DNA from: JAFAGX01 sp035623255
Lineage (GTDB): Bacteria; Acidobacteriota; Terriglobia; Terriglobales; Acidobacteriaceae
Direction: 5' to 3'
Length of the DNA stretch: 26,814 bases
NCBI GenBank assembly: GCA_035623255.1
Contig: DASPTU010000084.1
Coordinates: forward strand, 1 to 26,814
The stretch's first letter is position 1. Every line of letters starts with the position of its first letter. Below the pieces are notes generated by a model. It ran no database searches. It had not been told where the DNA came from and was given only the letters and a program-made list of their open reading frames with translations. Below are positions 1 to 7,141 of this stretch, one piece after another. A program made the position numbers and the translations under genes.

Positions 1-264
1 AGCCGACCGAAAGATTACAAGCGAGCCGTGGTCGTCGATGCACAGGTCAAAGAACCTAACAAGACCACTCGCGGGAGCGAAGGGAGAAGTGTGCTCACAA
101 AAGGATTTGACAGGGCCGACATTGTTAGAGATCTCCGGTAATGCGTGCCGGCTCAGGGGGTCGACGCAACACTTGCTTGCAGTCTACTCGCAGGCGTCTG
201 AAATCCTAAAATTTTTCTCGGGCGTTGATTCAAGCACAGCGAGACCCGGTCGAGTTCATGCCGT
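1..264. other. Left-edge stretch, no recognised gene
   Basis: I recognise no gene here. Frame 1 on the plus strand is open from the window edge to a TAA at 139-141 (46 codons, no internal ATG), so it could be the 3' end of a gene starting outside the window. The peptide is charged and shows no motif I know. The rest, up to the tRNA-like gene, shows neither a clear promoter nor a terminator. Because it flanks an integration scar, it may be mobile-element or degraded flanking DNA. Confidence 0.2.
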
Positions 265-338
265 AGGGGCGCAGGCAGTGGTAGAGCAGCGGCCTTTTGA
301 GCCGAAGGTCGTGGGTTCGATCCACACCGCCCCTACCA
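265..338 (+). tRNA. tRNA-Lys(UUU)-like gene, possibly degenerate
   Basis: A 74-nt cloverleaf can be drawn. The acceptor stem is a perfect 7 bp (AGGGGCG with CGCCCCT), followed by discriminator A335 and an encoded CCA at 336-338. The anticodon loop CTTTTGA (294-300) places anticodon TTT at 296-298, closed by four GC pairs. The T loop TTCGATC is canonical. Defects: the D arm around 274-287 forms at best 2-3 pairs, the T stem has a G-A mismatch (G314/A324), the outer anticodon pair is G-A, and position 37 is G, where lysine tRNAs normally have A. It may be a decayed tRNA or an attachment-site copy, not the working gene. The integrase remnant 22 bp downstream fits integration at a tRNA 3' end. 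Confidence 0.55.
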
Positions 339-360
339 AAACTTTCAAAAACAAAAGCAC

Positions 361-564
361 TTAGCCTTCAATCGTTGTGCCAACTGGTACATTTGTACCC
401 ATGGTCGCAAGCGCATTTCGCTGTGCGTCCACGTCGCTATGGACGTAATAGCGAAATGTCGTCTGCAGATCCGTGTGGCGTAAGATTATCGGCATCTCGC
501 ACGCAGGGAAGAATCCCGCCTGAGTTGCTGGTCGTTTTGCCAGTTGGCTGAACACGAGATTAAG
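361..564 (-). pseudogene. C-terminal remnant of tyrosine recombinase (integrase)
   Basis: The minus-strand frame ending in TAA at 361-363 encodes the end of a phage-type tyrosine recombinase. The diagnostic stretch is ILRHTDLQTTFRYYVHSD followed by a DAQRNALATMG-like tail, which corresponds to the last catalytic His/Trp-box region and the nucleophilic Tyr helix of XerC/D-like integrases. Only about 60 residues remain. The SAM-like DNA-binding domain, the first catalytic Arg and the HxxR box are missing, and the frame closes just upstream near 577, so the protein cannot be active. The stop lies 22 bp from the tRNA-like gene, the usual arrangement of an integrase beside its attachment site. The family call is from motif recognition; the scar interpretation is inference. 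Confidence 0.7.
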
Positions 565-641
565 TATAGAAAATCAAGCATAAATGACCAAAAGCGGTCG
601 GACGAGCGTCTCGGAGGGCGCATGAACACGGGTGACTTAAT

Positions 642-1316
642 ATGTTGAGACATGCCTGCAGAGTTCTGCTGCCGATTTTCGCTTTTACGTCCTGCGTATT
701 CGGCCAGGAGATCAAGGCAGAAGTAATGAGTGCGTTTGTATGGGGAGAGGATTCCCCCTCGGGCGCTATCTCGTCGACCATTCGAGACCCACTGACCGGG
801 TATGCTATTCGCAAACTAACATACGGCTCAATCGAAGTGAGCTCCCGAATCGGGTTCGAGGGTGTCAGTGCGGACGAAGTGGGGACATTCCTCAATTACA
901 CGACGACTATCGTCAACGGCGGGGACTCAATGCTATTCGTACGATATGGTGGAATCAGTGTAGACGGGCGTGCTGTTACCCTTCCATGGGTCATTCTTCC
1001 CGGCAAAAAGCTCGGAAAGCGTGATCGCAAGAGCAAGGTGAATGTGGTTGCGCTTGAGAAAATGCAGTGCTTTACAAATCGCTTTCTTTCAAGTGAGCAT
1101 CTGTTTTCCGCGGACAGCGAGTCGCAAACCCTTACTATATTCCCTAAAACCGCATTGACAGTTTCAGCTGTAATCCGGGACCCTCGTAGTTATTCTATCC
1201 GATGCTCAGTCGAGGGCTGCCGCCCTATCGGAACGCTCCGCTATTACCTCACGGTCAACAGCCAAGATTACGTCTTTGCGTGGCCAGGGCGATCTGCAAT
1301 CTATTGCGGCAAGTAA
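642..1316 (+). CDS. Secreted protein of unknown function (224 aa)
   Basis: I do not recognise a family. The protein starts with a clear Sec signal peptide (MLRHACRVLLPIFAFTSCVFG, cleavage near residue 21) and then reads as a beta-rich domain with alternating hydrophobic residues. Four cysteines in the C-terminal half (in KMQCF, RCSVEGC and the final YCGK) could form disulfides, so a periplasmic or surface location is likely. The ATG at 642 has only a weak upstream GGTGA. A better Shine-Dalgarno, GGAGGG at 613-618, sits just ahead of an ATG at 622 that opens an 8-codon frame ending at 646-648, overlapping this start, so translation could be coupled. It is convergent with the next gene, with a 36-bp gap. 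Existence is moderately sure; function unknown. Confidence 0.6.
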   Translation: MLRHACRVLLPIFAFTSCVFGQEIKAEVMSAFVWGEDSPSGAISSTIRDPLTGYAIRKLTYGSIEVSSRIGFEGVSADEVGTFLNYTTTIVNGGDSMLFVRYGGISVDGRAVTLPWVILPGKKLGKRDRKSKVNVVALEKMQCFTNRFLSSEHLFSADSESQTLTIFPKTALTVSAVIRDPRSYSIRCSVEGCRPIGTLRYYLTVNSQDYVFAWPGRSAIYCGK

Positions 1317-1352
1317 CGCAGGGTCTCGGAGCAGGTTCACTCTCCTGGTTAG

Positions 1353-2231
1353 TTAATCTGACGAGACTATACGATTCCTCTCAGTGGTCCTCCGCCAATC
1401 CACGAGGTTCATGTTTACTGCGCCCTTCGTTCCATCCAACTGTTCGAACACCAACAAATCTCCATCTCTTCGATATTTGCTCAGTGTGAAGGTCTCGTTT
1501 GACTTCAGGACCAGAATCGTGGACCGAATGCGCGGCTGCGCGTTGGCAATGGATGCCAAACTCTCTGCGCTGGCAATCCTCTTCTCTAGCGCTGGCTCGA
1601 CAGTATTCGCACTCCTTCCAGTATACGTGCTCGGCTGGGCCGCGTATGGTGGGCGATCCGGCTTCATTGGCCCGTAAGCCAGTGTCACCGGAATGGAAAT
1701 GTCGTCCATTAATCGCAGCTCCAGCGGTTCCTCGCCCTTCAACGTGGGCCGGGGGCCACGCATCGGCAGCGAAATGACCTTCCACGGCCATAGCAGCGGG
1801 ATCATCCACTCCACAACGTCCCGTTTCGCATGTCCCTTCCCATCGATGTCGCCCTTTTTGTCCACCTTAAATCCCGTTGCTTGGATCACTTTCGCGGGCA
1901 CGGGCAAATCGCCATATGGCAGAATCACCCTGTCGAACATAATTTTCAGATAGCCCTTCCCGATAAAATGTCCTGGCTCTTTCTCCGCTTCCAGGTGCCC
2001 ACCTAACATGCTGCCTCTGGGAAACAGTACTCTGCCAAACTCCTGCTGGGTGCGTAGGTGGCACAGCACGGGATCTCCTACTGTTGCCGTCGCCGAGGAG
2101 AAATCTGGTTCATTCATAGTGCATTGCAGGAGTGTTCCGGCCGGCACAAATAGGTTATTTTGAGCGCAGACTCCAGCAGTAGACATTAGTATTCCCACGG
2201 CAATCACCAAGATTCTTAGGAATGGCCTCAT
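1353..2231 (-). CDS. Secreted protein with VirB10/TrbI-like motif (292 aa)
   Basis: An N-terminal signal peptide (about residues 1-23, ending in a CAQ/NN-type site) is followed by a beta-rich domain. Its opening pattern, VPAGTLLQCTMNEPDFSS, then VGDPVLCHL and RVLFPRGSMLGGHLE, matches the conserved core of VirB10/TrbI-type proteins: an extreme-value sugar-free barrel with an IPkGs-like loop. The C-terminal part (about 235-285) carries a short repeat-like segment ending in VDWRRTTERN, seen in many acidobacterial secreted hypotheticals. There are no transmembrane or TonB-like Pro-rich regions and no type IV secretion genes nearby, so a stand-alone envelope role is more likely than conjugation. 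The ATG is preceded by a strong AGGAGG about 9 bp upstream. Confidence 0.7.
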   Translation of the reverse strand: MRPFLRILVIAVGILMSTAGVCAQNNLFVPAGTLLQCTMNEPDFSSATATVGDPVLCHLRTQQEFGRVLFPRGSMLGGHLEAEKEPGHFIGKGYLKIMFDRVILPYGDLPVPAKVIQATGFKVDKKGDIDGKGHAKRDVVEWMIPLLWPWKVISLPMRGPRPTLKGEEPLELRLMDDISIPVTLAYGPMKPDRPPYAAQPSTYTGRSANTVEPALEKRIASAESLASIANAQPRIRSTILVLKSNETFTLSKYRRDGDLLVFEQLDGTKGAVNMNLVDWRRTTERNRIVSSD

Positions 2232-2492
2232 AGTACCTACCTCCTGACTAGACTAAGAGCGCAAAATTGGATGGACTTGGAGCAACCGCACGAGGGTTTG
2301 CGCCCATTCGGCTCACCTATTGTCTGGGGGGACAACGAGGAGTGAGAGACGAAGGGCTGGACTGACCCTTGCAATAGCTCGCGCCAGAAAATACGAAAGT
2401 CTTGATGCAACCTCCACTGTCACTTTTGACAGGGCGGGCATCGATGAAGGAAGTCGGCCCAATTAAAATAAGTCCTTCAGAATCAGCATGAA
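2232..2492. other. Intergenic stretch without recognised gene
   Basis: This 260-bp stretch lies between the VirB10-like gene and the efflux-gene fragment. It must contain the promoter of the minus-strand gene starting at 2231; the Shine-Dalgarno AGGAGG (complement near 2241-2246) is clear, but no convincing -35/-10 pair stands out. The small open frames have no recognisable protein character. It may be decayed remains of the efflux gene's downstream part. Confidence 0.3.
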
Positions 2493-2828
2493 TTAGGCTG
2501 TGCACATGGCCCATCCCAAGTGATAGCAATGGGTCGACGCGCTACTCTCATCTGTAAAGAGTGACAGTTCGTGTGCGGCTGGGTACTGGTCCCCTCCTGC
2601 GCCGGACAGCGAGATTTGCGGAAAGGATTGCCCTTTGGCGACGCCGATTTGGGCGTTCGCGGCGACGAGGAGCTGTTCGGCGGTGCGGATGTCGAGCCGA
2701 CGCTCGAGCAGCGAGGAAGGCATGCCGGGCACAGCTGGGGGAAGAGGCTGCTCGATGAGAGGGTGTCCGCGTGTAATCGATTGCGGGTAATTGCCGAGAA
2801 GGATGCTGATGGCATTTCCTTCCTCGCA
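2493..2828 (-). pseudogene. Fragment of NodT/TolC-family outer-membrane efflux protein
   Basis: About 110 codons on the minus strand encode the middle of an RND-type outer-membrane efflux channel. Recognisable pieces, in order, are NAISILLGNYPQSITRG (the end of the first coiled-coil repeat), then PAVPGMPSSLLERRLDIR, then AEQLLVAANAQIGVAK and FPQISLSGAGG, the hallmark join between the two TolC repeats in NodT-like lipoproteins. Homology stops after the GAGG segment, and the frame runs into unrelated residues and a TAA at 2493-2495. Upstream, the frame closes near 2870 without a signal peptide or lipobox. Full proteins of this family run to about 450-500 residues, so both ends are lost. No adjacent membrane-fusion or RND pump gene survives. 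Confidence 0.72.
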
Positions 2829-3017
2829 GTGTGGCCCGACCTCAAATTTTGAGAGTTGGATGTCGCAGGGCGCTCAACGGATACAAATTTCTTGGGCGCG
2901 ACATTCACGCGGCCCGCTGACCGGCTATTGAGCTGGGGAATTGTTCTTGACCTGGATGGATTGCGTGACTTGAGTCGTTGCTGGTTTCTGCGGTTCCGAG
3001 CTGGCTCTCAATGGAAT

Positions 3018-3845
3018 ATGCTACGTTCTAGAATGAATGGAACCAAGGCTACAGTGACTGTCGAAGGCAGCCGGCTTGAGACTCTATGGCTCGCTCCCGC
3101 ACTGCCCAAACAACCGACGATCGTGATGTTGCACGAAGGGCTCGGCTCCGTCGCACTTTGGAAGGATTTTCCACGTGAAATCGCCGAGCGTACCGGTTTC
3201 GGCGTGTTCGTTTACTCGCGGCGCGGCAATGGCAACTCGGATGGACTTAAAGGAGAGCGCAGCGTCGAATACATGCATCATGAAGCTGAAACCGTTTTGC
3301 CAGCGTTGCTGAAAGAGGTGAGCATTAAACATCCGATCTTGCTGGGCCACAGCGATGGCGGTTCGATTGCCTTGATCTACGCCAGCAAGTATCCGACTTC
3401 GCCGCGTGCGTTGGTCCTGGAAGCGCCTCACGTGTTTGTCGAACAGTTGTCGGTTGAGAGCATCGCAAAGATTCGCACTGAATATGAAACCACAGACCTT
3501 CCTAAGAAGCTCGGGCGCTATCATCGCGACGTGGATGGAGCATTTTGGGCCTGGAACGATATCTGGCTCGACCCGCGTTTTCGCTCCTGGAACATCGAAT
3601 CGTACCTCAACTGCATTACATGCCCAGTTTTAGTGATTCAAGGTCTAAATGACGAGTACGGCACGATTCGTCAAGTCGAATCGATCCAGCAGCACATTCC
3701 TTCGGCCGAAGTTCTTCTGCTTCGCGATTGTGGACACTCGCCTCACCGCGACCAGCCGCAAATGACAATCGATCGCATTGCGCGATTCTTGTCTAAATTG
3801 AGGCCGCCAGAAATGGAGCTCGTAGGGTCCCGGAGAACCATGTGA
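3018..3845 (+). CDS. Alpha/beta hydrolase (275 aa)
   Basis: This is a cytosolic serine hydrolase of the alpha/beta fold, with no signal peptide. With the ATG at 3018, the visible catalytic set is the nucleophile elbow GHSDGGS (Ser112), an acid in IQGLNDEYG (Asp212) and the histidine in DCGHSPHRDQP (His240). The oxyanion loop is HEGLGS near residue 39. The cap-region residues AFWAWNDIWLDPRF resemble a subgroup often annotated as meta-cleavage or lipase-like hydrolases; the substrate cannot be read from sequence. The frame is open back to a TTG at 2856, but that part overlaps the decayed efflux gene and lacks family character, so 3018 or 3033 is the likely start. The gene stands alone and ends 11 bp from the convergent ABC operon. 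Confidence 0.85.
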   Translation: MLRSRMNGTKATVTVEGSRLETLWLAPALPKQPTIVMLHEGLGSVALWKDFPREIAERTGFGVFVYSRRGNGNSDGLKGERSVEYMHHEAETVLPALLKEVSIKHPILLGHSDGGSIALIYASKYPTSPRALVLEAPHVFVEQLSVESIAKIRTEYETTDLPKKLGRYHRDVDGAFWAWNDIWLDPRFRSWNIESYLNCITCPVLVIQGLNDEYGTIRQVESIQQHIPSAEVLLLRDCGHSPHRDQPQMTIDRIARFLSKLRPPEMELVGSRRTM

Positions 3846-3856
3846 GCATCCCGGGG

Positions 3857-4684
3857 TTAAGGAGAGACCAACGCTTGGACCTCGCCATCGCGTGCGTCGC
3901 CAAGCGACTTGCGTAATTGCAGCATAGGGATGGCGCTGACAAGCCGCTGCGTATAGGGATGCCGAGGAGAATTGAAGATCAAATCTGTTGTGGCGCTTTC
4001 CAGAATTTCGCCCTTATGAAGAATAGCCACCCGGTTGCACAGCGCAGCGACCGAAGGCAAGTCGTGGGAAATGTAAAGAATGGCCATATCCAGTTCACGG
4101 TTGAGCTGGGCAAATAAGTTCAGAATTTCGGACTGAGTAATGCTGTCCAGCGCGCTGGTGGCCTCATCCGCGATTAGCAGAGCCGGCCGATGAAGAATGG
4201 CCATTGCAATGTTTACCCGTTGTCCTTGGCCGACACTGAGCTGAGAAGGCCGCCTGCGCAGAAATTCCTCGTCGTGCGGCAAGCGCGCACTCTGCAGCGC
4301 TGCGCGGATGGCTGCCTCACATTGTTCCTTGCTGCCTTCCGCATGCGCGCGCCAAGCTTCGCGCAACTGAGCGCCAATGCGCAGGGCAGGGTTCAACGAG
4401 GCGATGGGGCTCTGCAGAACAATGCTCATTCTCCACCCGCGAATCCCGCGCAACTGGCTCTCCGATTTTTTCAAAAGATCTTCGCCCTCGAAAAGAACCT
4501 CTCCCGAAATTTTTGCTCCTTTTAGAGGAAGCAGCCGCAGGAGAGCCAGAGCAATTGTGCTTTTGCCTGAACCGCTTTCGCCCACTAATCCCACGATTTC
4601 CCCGGGGTGAATCTCGATAGAAACACCCTGGAGCACACCAGGGTTGTTGGGATAGTCCACCGAAATGCGAGCAGAAAGCAGCAT
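3857..4684 (-). CDS. Peptide-type ABC importer, ATP-binding subunit
   Basis: This is the cytoplasmic ATPase of a DppD/OppD-type importer. Motifs, numbered from the ATG at 4684, are Walker A GESGSGKST (35-43), Q-loop Gln91, signature LSVGQ (149-153, the usual third Gly replaced by Val), Walker B LLIADEATSALD (169-180) and switch His207. The segment SPRHPYTQRLVSAIP near 239-253 is the characteristic oligopeptide/dipeptide/nickel C-terminal motif. A longer frame starts at 4753, but it overlaps the preceding binding-protein gene; the ATG at 4684 lies 11 bp after that gene's stop. At 275 residues it is shorter than most DppD/F proteins and lacks their Cys-rich tail. It is the only ATPase in the operon, whereas the family normally uses two different ones. 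Confidence 0.9.
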   Translation of the reverse strand: MLLSARISVDYPNNPGVLQGVSIEIHPGEIVGLVGESGSGKSTIALALLRLLPLKGAKISGEVLFEGEDLLKKSESQLRGIRGWRMSIVLQSPIASLNPALRIGAQLREAWRAHAEGSKEQCEAAIRAALQSARLPHDEEFLRRRPSQLSVGQGQRVNIAMAILHRPALLIADEATSALDSITQSEILNLFAQLNRELDMAILYISHDLPSVAALCNRVAILHKGEILESATTDLIFNSPRHPYTQRLVSAIPMLQLRKSLGDARDGEVQALVSP

Positions 4685-4695
4685 TCCGCGAGCGC

Positions 4696-6333
4696 TCACT
4701 TTTGCGCGCCAAGCTCTGGGGCTGGCGCTAAACGAAGAGTGTCGACGTTCCAAAATGCCTGAGGATTCAGCACTACCGGAGCCGCTCCCACTACGACCGG
4801 GGAGACAGCGAGCAATACATCCTTGTTGATGAGATAGATGAATGGTTGTTGCTCCGCGACGATTTGCTGGACGCGATCGAATTTGGCCTTGCGCTCCTTA
4901 TCCGTTGCCGCGCTCGCCTGTTCGCGCATGAGCTTGTCGATTTCTGCTTCCCAGGTTGTGGCCGGAGTTTTCTGGTTGGGATTCCATTGATGGTCCTCGC
5001 CGGAGCTGAGCCAGACGGTCATCTGGCTGTCGGGGTCCAAATCCGTATTGACCAATCCGAGCAGGCACGCGTCATAGTCGAACGTGCGCGTCATTCTCTC
5101 GATGAGCGATGGGAAATCCAAGGTGACAATATTCACTTTGATTCCCACTTGCGAGAGATCCTGCTGAATCATCGTTGCCATTTTTTCTCGCGCCGCATTG
5201 CCGGAATTGGTCACCAGATTGAACTCAACTCGATTGCCGACACTGTCCTTCAGCACGTCTTTCTCATAGCGGAATCCTGCTTGCATCAGCAGTGCCAGCG
5301 CACTCTTGGGATCATATTTCGGGCTCTGCAGCTCGGAGTTGAACCAAAAGTGGTTTGACGGAGAAACCGGACCGTAAGCGGGCTTTGCATATCCGCCGTA
5401 GACGAGCCGGCAGAGGTCAGCGCGATTAATGGCCGCCGAAACGGCGCTGCGAAATTCTGTCTTGCGGAACCATGCCTTTTTGTATTCGGGAAGCGGTGCC
5501 GCGGGCGACTGATTGAACCAAAGTTCTTCCGCGTCCAATCCGATGCCTGCGTCCTTGGCCACGGCAGGATTGTCTTGTCGCAACCGTTCGAATTGTTCCG
5601 CGTCCAGGCGGTTGATCAATTGCAATTCGCCGCGGCGGAACCGCACCAGCTCGATATCTCGATTTCGTTGAATGTCCAAGCGAATGCTGTCCAAGTAGGG
5701 AAGGGAGTGCCCCTGAGCGTCATGCTTCCAATAATTCGGGTTTCGCTGAAGCAGCACGTACGCTCCCGGCTTGTATTCCGAAACGAAAAATGGCCCAAGA
5801 ACGGCCATTTCCTTCTTGGGAGAATGTGCTGAGAGAATGGCGACTTGATCGAACTGCCGGTCGAGACCAGCAATCGACGCAGGGAAGGTGATAATGACGA
5901 CATCCTCCGCCGGCGTGCGCACTTCGACGGCTCCTTCGCTGGAGCGGAACGCGTCCCCGGTGGGCGAATGCGTCTGTGGGTCCATGAGCAGTTTCATGGT
6001 GTAAGCCACGTCCTCTGAAGTGAACGAGGAGCCATCGGAAAAATGCACGCCTTTGCGAAGATGAAACGTGATCGTCCGTCGATCCCGCGAAATATCCCAA
6101 GAAGTGGCAAGCGCCGGTTCAAGGGCCTGCGTCTGCCGGTTCATCCGAATGAGGACGCCGCCGGTCAGGTAACGAACATTCTCGGAAGCTTCATCGTCAA
6201 CCAGGATTGGGTTGAATGTTTTTGGCTCGCCGTGCAGACAAAAATGCAACTCTCCACCCGATTGCGCGCGAGTTGGCAGCGCAACAGCCATGAGTACAAA
6301 TGGCAGCAGACCCTTGAACGAATGATGCATCAC
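4696..6333 (-). CDS. Peptide-type ABC importer, substrate-binding protein (family 5)
   Basis: This is a periplasmic solute-binding protein of SBP family 5 (OppA/DppA-like), 545 residues. A signal peptide covers about residues 1-24 and ends in PTRAQ; there is no lipobox, so it is probably soluble in the periplasm. Family hallmarks are FCLHGEPKTFNPIL near the mature N-terminus, the early LEPALATSWDIS and TITFHLRKGVHFSDGSSFTSEDV segment, and the later FRSAVSAAINRADL and GIKVNIVTLDF regions. The start is a GTG at 6333 overlapping the upstream permease stop (an ATG follows at 6330), and GGAGG lies 7-10 bp upstream, which shows translational coupling. Ligands are probably oligopeptides, but the family also binds nickel, opines and oligosaccharides. 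Confidence 0.92.
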   Translation of the reverse strand: MMHHSFKGLLPFVLMAVALPTRAQSGGELHFCLHGEPKTFNPILVDDEASENVRYLTGGVLIRMNRQTQALEPALATSWDISRDRRTITFHLRKGVHFSDGSSFTSEDVAYTMKLLMDPQTHSPTGDAFRSSEGAVEVRTPAEDVVIITFPASIAGLDRQFDQVAILSAHSPKKEMAVLGPFFVSEYKPGAYVLLQRNPNYWKHDAQGHSLPYLDSIRLDIQRNRDIELVRFRRGELQLINRLDAEQFERLRQDNPAVAKDAGIGLDAEELWFNQSPAAPLPEYKKAWFRKTEFRSAVSAAINRADLCRLVYGGYAKPAYGPVSPSNHFWFNSELQSPKYDPKSALALLMQAGFRYEKDVLKDSVGNRVEFNLVTNSGNAAREKMATMIQQDLSQVGIKVNIVTLDFPSLIERMTRTFDYDACLLGLVNTDLDPDSQMTVWLSSGEDHQWNPNQKTPATTWEAEIDKLMREQASAATDKERKAKFDRVQQIVAEQQPFIYLINKDVLLAVSPVVVGAAPVVLNPQAFWNVDTLRLAPAPELGAQK

Positions 6334-7130
6334 GAAATTTCCTCCTGTCTCGGCAAGATCAACTGGAAACTAATGACCACCAAAATAAGGAGAATGAGAG
6401 GGCAAATTCTCCAGGGATTGGCACTGACGACAGAGAAATCTTCAAGGCCTCGGAGGAGGTTGCCCCAGGATGGCAGCGGCTCCATTACGCCCAGCCCCAG
6501 CATGCTCAGAGTGGCTTCGGTCAGCACGTAAACTGGAATCGCGATCCAGAACTGTGCGAAAAGCACCGGGCGTAGATTTGGCAGTACGTGGCGCAAGAGG
6601 ATTCGCAAAGGCGGGCATCCTGTGGCCTTTGCGAGCAGAATGAAGTCTGAGTTGCGCAAGTCCCGCGACGAAGCCCAAACGACGCGCAGGGACGAAGGCC
6701 ACCCCAGGAGGCCCAAAAGAACAAAGGTCGCAACCACGGAAAGGATCGGGTCCAAATCCAGCGGCAAAAAAGCGCGCAGTGCCAATAGCACGAATAGAAG
6801 AGGCAGCGCCATCCCTAAATCGGCAGCGGCGAGGATGGCTTTCTCGCACCACCCTCCGGCAATACCCGCGAATGCCCCAAAAACTCCGGCAATAAGCGTC
6901 GACAGCAGCGCTGCCGCGGGAGCCAGCAAAAGAGAAACACGCGTTCCGTAGATGACTCTCGCAAAAAGGTCCCTTCCGAGGCCATCTGTGCCAAAAAAAT
7001 GGGACGCTGATGGAGCTGCGTTCGGCAACTCGCGGAATTGCGTTGCATAGGAATAGTGTGTAATCCCCCCTGCGAAAAGTCCCGCAAGGAAAATGACACA
7101 GAGAAAACCCACGGAGGCCAAACGCAGCAT
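6330..7130 (-). CDS. Peptide-type ABC importer, permease 2 (DppC-like)
   Basis: This is an integral inner-membrane permease of the BPD_transp_1 family with about six hydrophobic segments. The N-terminal helix is followed by HFFGTDGLGRDLFARVIYG, the standard DppC/OppC motif, and the cytoplasmic EAA loop reads LLAKATGCPPLRILLRHVLPN. Near the end, ATLSMLGLGVMEPLPSWGNLL is also typical of DppC. A longer frame starts at 7289, but its extra residues overlap the upstream permease and look non-coding; the ATG at 7130 lies 11 bp after that gene's stop and gives 266 residues, a normal length. The 3' end overlaps the binding-protein start (GTGATG), so the two are translationally coupled. Confidence 0.9.
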   Translation of the reverse strand: MLRLASVGFLCVIFLAGLFAGGITHYSYATQFRELPNAAPSASHFFGTDGLGRDLFARVIYGTRVSLLLAPAAALLSTLIAGVFGAFAGIAGGWCEKAILAAADLGMALPLLFVLLALRAFLPLDLDPILSVVATFVLLGLLGWPSSLRVVWASSRDLRNSDFILLAKATGCPPLRILLRHVLPNLRPVLFAQFWIAIPVYVLTEATLSMLGLGVMEPLPSWGNLLRGLEDFSVVSANPWRICPLILLILVVISFQLILPRQEEIS

Positions 7131-7141
7131 TCTTGCGGGCT

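Noticed and set aside
544..572. TTGGCT / TAGAAA as a promoter for the 224-aa gene
   Set aside because: The match is poor at the -10 and it lies inside the integrase remnant; alternative hexamers fit equally badly.
2856..3017. TTG start giving a longer alpha/beta hydrolase
   Set aside because: The added part overlaps the decayed efflux gene and has no hydrolase-like or signal-peptide character.
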